Positions 14,133-16,204 of a stretch of DNA of 16,204 bases are shown piece after piece; positions within the stretch are counted from its first letter, which is position 1; every line of letters starts with the position of its first letter. The notes under the pieces are model-generated. The model ran no database searches, was not told the origin of the DNA, and worked only from the letters and a program-made list of their open reading frames with translations. Position numbers and translations under genes: made by a program. The stretch covers positions 1 to 16,204 of the forward strand of contig DASWFO010000110.1 of assembly GCA_036394195.1 (NCBI GenBank). The letters run 5' to 3'. Origin of the DNA: DATJPD01 sp036394195 (lineage in GTDB: Bacteria > Pseudomonadota > Alphaproteobacteria > CACIAM-22H2).

Positions 14133-14909
14133 TCAGCGGTGCTTGAAGTTCGCCGGACGCTTCTCGACGAACGCCGCCATGCCCTCTTTTTGGTCGTCTG
14201 TCGCAAAGGTGGAGTGAAAAAGGCGGCGCTCGAAACGGATGCCTTCGGCGAGAGTCGTCTCGTAAGCCCGGTTAATGCTTTCCTTAATCATCAATGTGAT
14301 CGGCAGCGATTTCGCCGCGATCGTCTCGGCCATCTTCAATGCTTCGTCCATGAGCTGTGCCGCAGGCACGACCCGGCTGACCAGGCCGCTGCGCTCCGCC
14401 TCCGCAGCGTCCATCATCCGTCCGGTGAGGCAGATATCCATGGCTTTCGCTTTGCCGACCGCACGCGTGAGCCGCTGGGTGCCGCCCGAGCCCGGCATCG
14501 TTCCGAGGTTGACCTCCGGCTGTCCGAACTTCGCCGTATCGGCCGCGATGATGGTGTCGCACATCATGGCGACCTCGTTGCCGCCGCCGAGCGCAAATCC
14601 GGCGACCGCGGCGATGATCGGCTTGCGGCACGTGGTGATGCGCTCCCAGCCATTGGTGATGAAGTCCTGCACGTAGACATCGATGTAGGTGCGGTCCTTC
14701 ATCTCCTTGATGTCGGCGCCCGCCGCGAACGCCTTTTCGCTGCCGGTCACCACGACGGCGCCAATGTTCGCGTCCGCCTCGAAGCCGTCCAGGGCGCGGC
14801 CGAGCTCGCGGACGAGCGCGTCGCAGAGCGCGTTCAGCGCCTTGGGGCGGTTGAGCCGGATGATCCCGACGCGGCCGCTCATCTCGACAAGGATGTTCTC
14901 ATAAGCCAT
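14133..14909 (-). CDS. enoyl-CoA hydratase/isomerase (crotonase family)
   Basis: This protein probably hydrates 2-enoyl-CoA to 3-hydroxyacyl-CoA in fatty-acid beta-oxidation. The 258-residue length is that of single-domain hydratases. Both catalytic glutamates are present with the right 20-residue spacing: E112 in GGGNEVAMMCD and E132 in GQPEVNLG. The oxyanion-hole segments FAAGADIKEM (61-70) and FALGGGNE (105-112) are intact, as is the GSGGTQRLTRAVGKAKAM region (140-157). These features point to a true hydratase close to the mitochondrial short-chain enzyme rather than a distant crotonase relative, though substrate length cannot be read from sequence. The ATG at 14909 has GTGGAG eight bases upstream. 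It lies 15 bases from the exported-protein gene and probably shares a transcript with it and mutM. Confidence 0.94.
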   Translation of the reverse strand: MAYENILVEMSGRVGIIRLNRPKALNALCDALVRELGRALDGFEADANIGAVVVTGSEKAFAAGADIKEMKDRTYIDVYVQDFITNGWERITTCRKPIIAAVAGFALGGGNEVAMMCDTIIAADTAKFGQPEVNLGTMPGSGGTQRLTRAVGKAKAMDICLTGRMMDAAEAERSGLVSRVVPAAQLMDEALKMAETIAAKSLPITLMIKESINRAYETTLAEGIRFERRLFHSTFATDDQKEGMAAFVEKRPANFKHR

Positions 14910-14924
14910 TGGCGTATCTCCACT

Positions 14925-15320
14925 TCAACCGGGCGACAGATAGAAACGGATGAGCAGCAGCCCGGCCGCGGCGGGTTGCGCCGTGCGGTTGCCGGCGGCT
15001 GGAAACTCCAGCCGCAACGTCTCGCCTTCGCGGCGGAACAAATCGGGAGCGGCGGCCGTCCAGCCAAGCTGGGGCAAGGTCGAGCCGTAAAACGACAGGA
15101 CGGCATCCCGGCTGACCGCCCCCTCGGCCCACGCCTCGATCACGCGGCCGCTGGGGGCCTCGAAGACCACGCCTTGTCCGGTCAGGGCCGACAAGCCCGG
15201 CATGAGCGGCAGATCGTCGACGCCGGGCACGAAATTTTCGGCGGCGCGCGCCGGACCGACGCCCAGCAGCCAGACCAGGGCAAGCAGCCAGAGAATGCTC
15301 CGGATCGACGGGATCATCAC
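14925..15320 (-). CDS. small exported protein of unknown function
   Basis: This 131-residue protein starts with a clear signal peptide: a short basic n-region, a hydrophobic core (LWLLALVWLLGV, 10-21) and a likely cleavage at ARA/AEN (about residue 26). The mature part is about 105 residues with DLPLMPGL (36-43), a beta-rich VVFEAPSGRVIEAWAEG (51-67), LSFYGSTLPQLGW (75-87), FRREGETLRLEF (95-106) and a final LLLIRFYLSP. I recall similar unnamed proteins next to mutM in Alphaproteobacteria; no domain of known function is seen. The start is GTG at 15320 or ATG at 15317, nine bases after the mutM stop, so it is probably in an operon with mutM. Its mature form should be periplasmic. Confidence 0.82.
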   Translation of the reverse strand: MMIPSIRSILWLLALVWLLGVGPARAAENFVPGVDDLPLMPGLSALTGQGVVFEAPSGRVIEAWAEGAVSRDAVLSFYGSTLPQLGWTAAAPDLFRREGETLRLEFPAAGNRTAQPAAAGLLLIRFYLSPG

Positions 15321-15329
15321 CCCGCCAGT

Positions 15330-16157
15330 CTAACGCTGGCGGCGGGCACAATAGAAGGTCGAGCGGCCGCTTTGGACGATCCGCCTGACACCGCCGCCGC
15401 AATCGCAGGCCGGGCAGGGCTGGCCCTCGCGGTCGTATACCGCCCACTGGGCCTGGAACCAGCCTTGGTCGCCGCTTGCGTTGACGTAATCGCGCGCCGA
15501 TGAGCCGCCGGCGGCGATCGCCTTTTCGAGCACGTCCTTCAGGGCCGCGACCAGCCGGCTTGCACGGTCGCGCACGACGGTGTGCGATTTCCGCTTCGGG
15601 GAGATGCCCGCCGCGTAGAGCGCCTCGCACGCGTAAATGTTGCCGACCCCGGCCACCACCCGCTGGTCGATCAGGGCTGCCTTGATCGGTCCCCGGCGTC
15701 CGTCGAGCAGCTCAGCCAGCGCACCCGCCGTGAAGTCGGGCGACAGCGGCTCGGGACCGATCTCCGCAAAACGCCGATGGCCCGCAAGCCGGGCCAGCGG
15801 CACCAGGTCCATCAGGCCAAACCGCCGCGGGTCGGTAAACCGCAGCACCCGTCCGTCGTCGAGGGTGAAGGCAAGGTGCTCGTGCAGCCCGACCGCGTTC
15901 GGCTTCTCGCCAAGCACGAACTGCCCCGACATGCCGAGATGGACGACCAGCACGTTGCCGTCATCGAGCAGGATCAGAATATATTTGGCGCGACGGTCGA
16001 CCGCGGCGATCTGCCGCCCCAGGAGCCGGCGGGCCAAGCCCGCCGGCAGCTTCTCGCGCAGATCCGGCCGCCGCTGCTCGACGTGGACAAACTTGCGTCC
16101 CGTGAGATGCGGCCGCAAGCCGCGAACCACGGTTTCGACTTCGGGAAGCTCGGGCAT
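15330..16157 (-). CDS. mutM: formamidopyrimidine-DNA glycosylase (Fpg/MutM)
   Basis: MutM excises 8-oxoguanine and formamidopyrimidines and cuts the abasic site. The 275-residue protein has the catalytic N-terminus PELPEVE (Pro2 nucleophile, Glu3), the catalytic lysine K58 in RRAKYILI, MSGQF (76-80), FTDPRRFG (107-114), the helix-two-turn-helix GVGNIYACEALYAAGISP (170-187), and the finger with R264 in GRSTFY. The start at 16157 is fixed by the need for Pro directly after Met. The zinc finger is odd: cysteines 248, 251, 253 and 270 are present, but the usual final Cys (CxxC ending) is Arg273, so the segment reads FYCARRQR. CDC at 251-253 may supply the fourth ligand, or the finger may be zinc-less. 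It is the first gene of the mutM-exported protein-enoyl-CoA hydratase run. Confidence 0.96.
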   Translation of the reverse strand: MPELPEVETVVRGLRPHLTGRKFVHVEQRRPDLREKLPAGLARRLLGRQIAAVDRRAKYILILLDDGNVLVVHLGMSGQFVLGEKPNAVGLHEHLAFTLDDGRVLRFTDPRRFGLMDLVPLARLAGHRRFAEIGPEPLSPDFTAGALAELLDGRRGPIKAALIDQRVVAGVGNIYACEALYAAGISPKRKSHTVVRDRASRLVAALKDVLEKAIAAGGSSARDYVNASGDQGWFQAQWAVYDREGQPCPACDCGGGVRRIVQSGRSTFYCARRQR

Positions 16158-16204
16158 GGATGGGCGCTAACCTAGCGAAAAGCGAGGTGCCGCGCTATCT
16201 TGCC

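Overview
The window is a chromosomal segment of a GC-rich alphaproteobacterium, carrying the replication-initiation and housekeeping cluster around dnaA. The evidence is the minus-strand order mutM - enoyl-CoA hydratase - rpsT - dnaA - dnaN - recF - gyrB, which is typical of Alphaproteobacteria, together with the protein sequences (DnaA, Fpg and S20 of alphaproteobacterial type, and chemoreceptors of the Rhodospirillales/Hyphomicrobiales style). I cannot fix the genus from the sequence alone.

Layout, left to right. Positions 1-165 (minus) hold the first 55 codons of an alpha/beta-hydrolase-like gene that runs off the left edge. Positions 380-829 (minus) encode a small conserved hypothetical protein with a strong Shine-Dalgarno sequence and a good intrinsic terminator at 247-278. 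Positions 1101-1476 contain two out-of-order remnants of methyl-accepting chemotaxis protein (MCP) genes. A Crp/Fnr-type regulator (1862-2572) is the only clear plus-strand gene and converges on an intact 668-residue MCP (2662-4668, minus). From 4987 to 12772, all on the minus strand and read right to left, come a rhodanese gene, dnaA, pcp, dnaN, recF and gyrB. Two intruders are notable: the rhodanese gene overlaps the start of dnaA, and pcp plus a palindromic REP-like repeat sits between dnaA and dnaN. A gap of about 920 bases (12773-13693) lies upstream of the rhodanese-dnaA pair and contains tandem and direct repeats but no convincing gene. Then come rpsT with a near-consensus promoter, an enoyl-CoA hydratase/isomerase, a small exported protein, and mutM, whose predicted zinc finger lacks its last cysteine.

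Functionally the core is initiation (DnaA), processivity (DnaN clamp), gap repair (RecF), supercoiling (GyrB) and oxidised-base repair (MutM). dnaN-recF-gyrB are coupled by GTGA and ATGA stop/start overlaps and probably form one transcript from a promoter between pcp and dnaN. dnaA is probably transcribed with the rhodanese gene. The left third (MCP, MCP remnants, Crp/Fnr regulator, hypotheticals) is more accessory and shows signs of rearrangement.

I did not find a defence system, CRISPR array, insertion sequence, tRNA or rRNA. The most interesting leads are the fused MCP remnants, the altered MutM zinc finger, the motif shared by the leaders of the two replication operons, and the repeat-bearing dnaA-rpsT gap.
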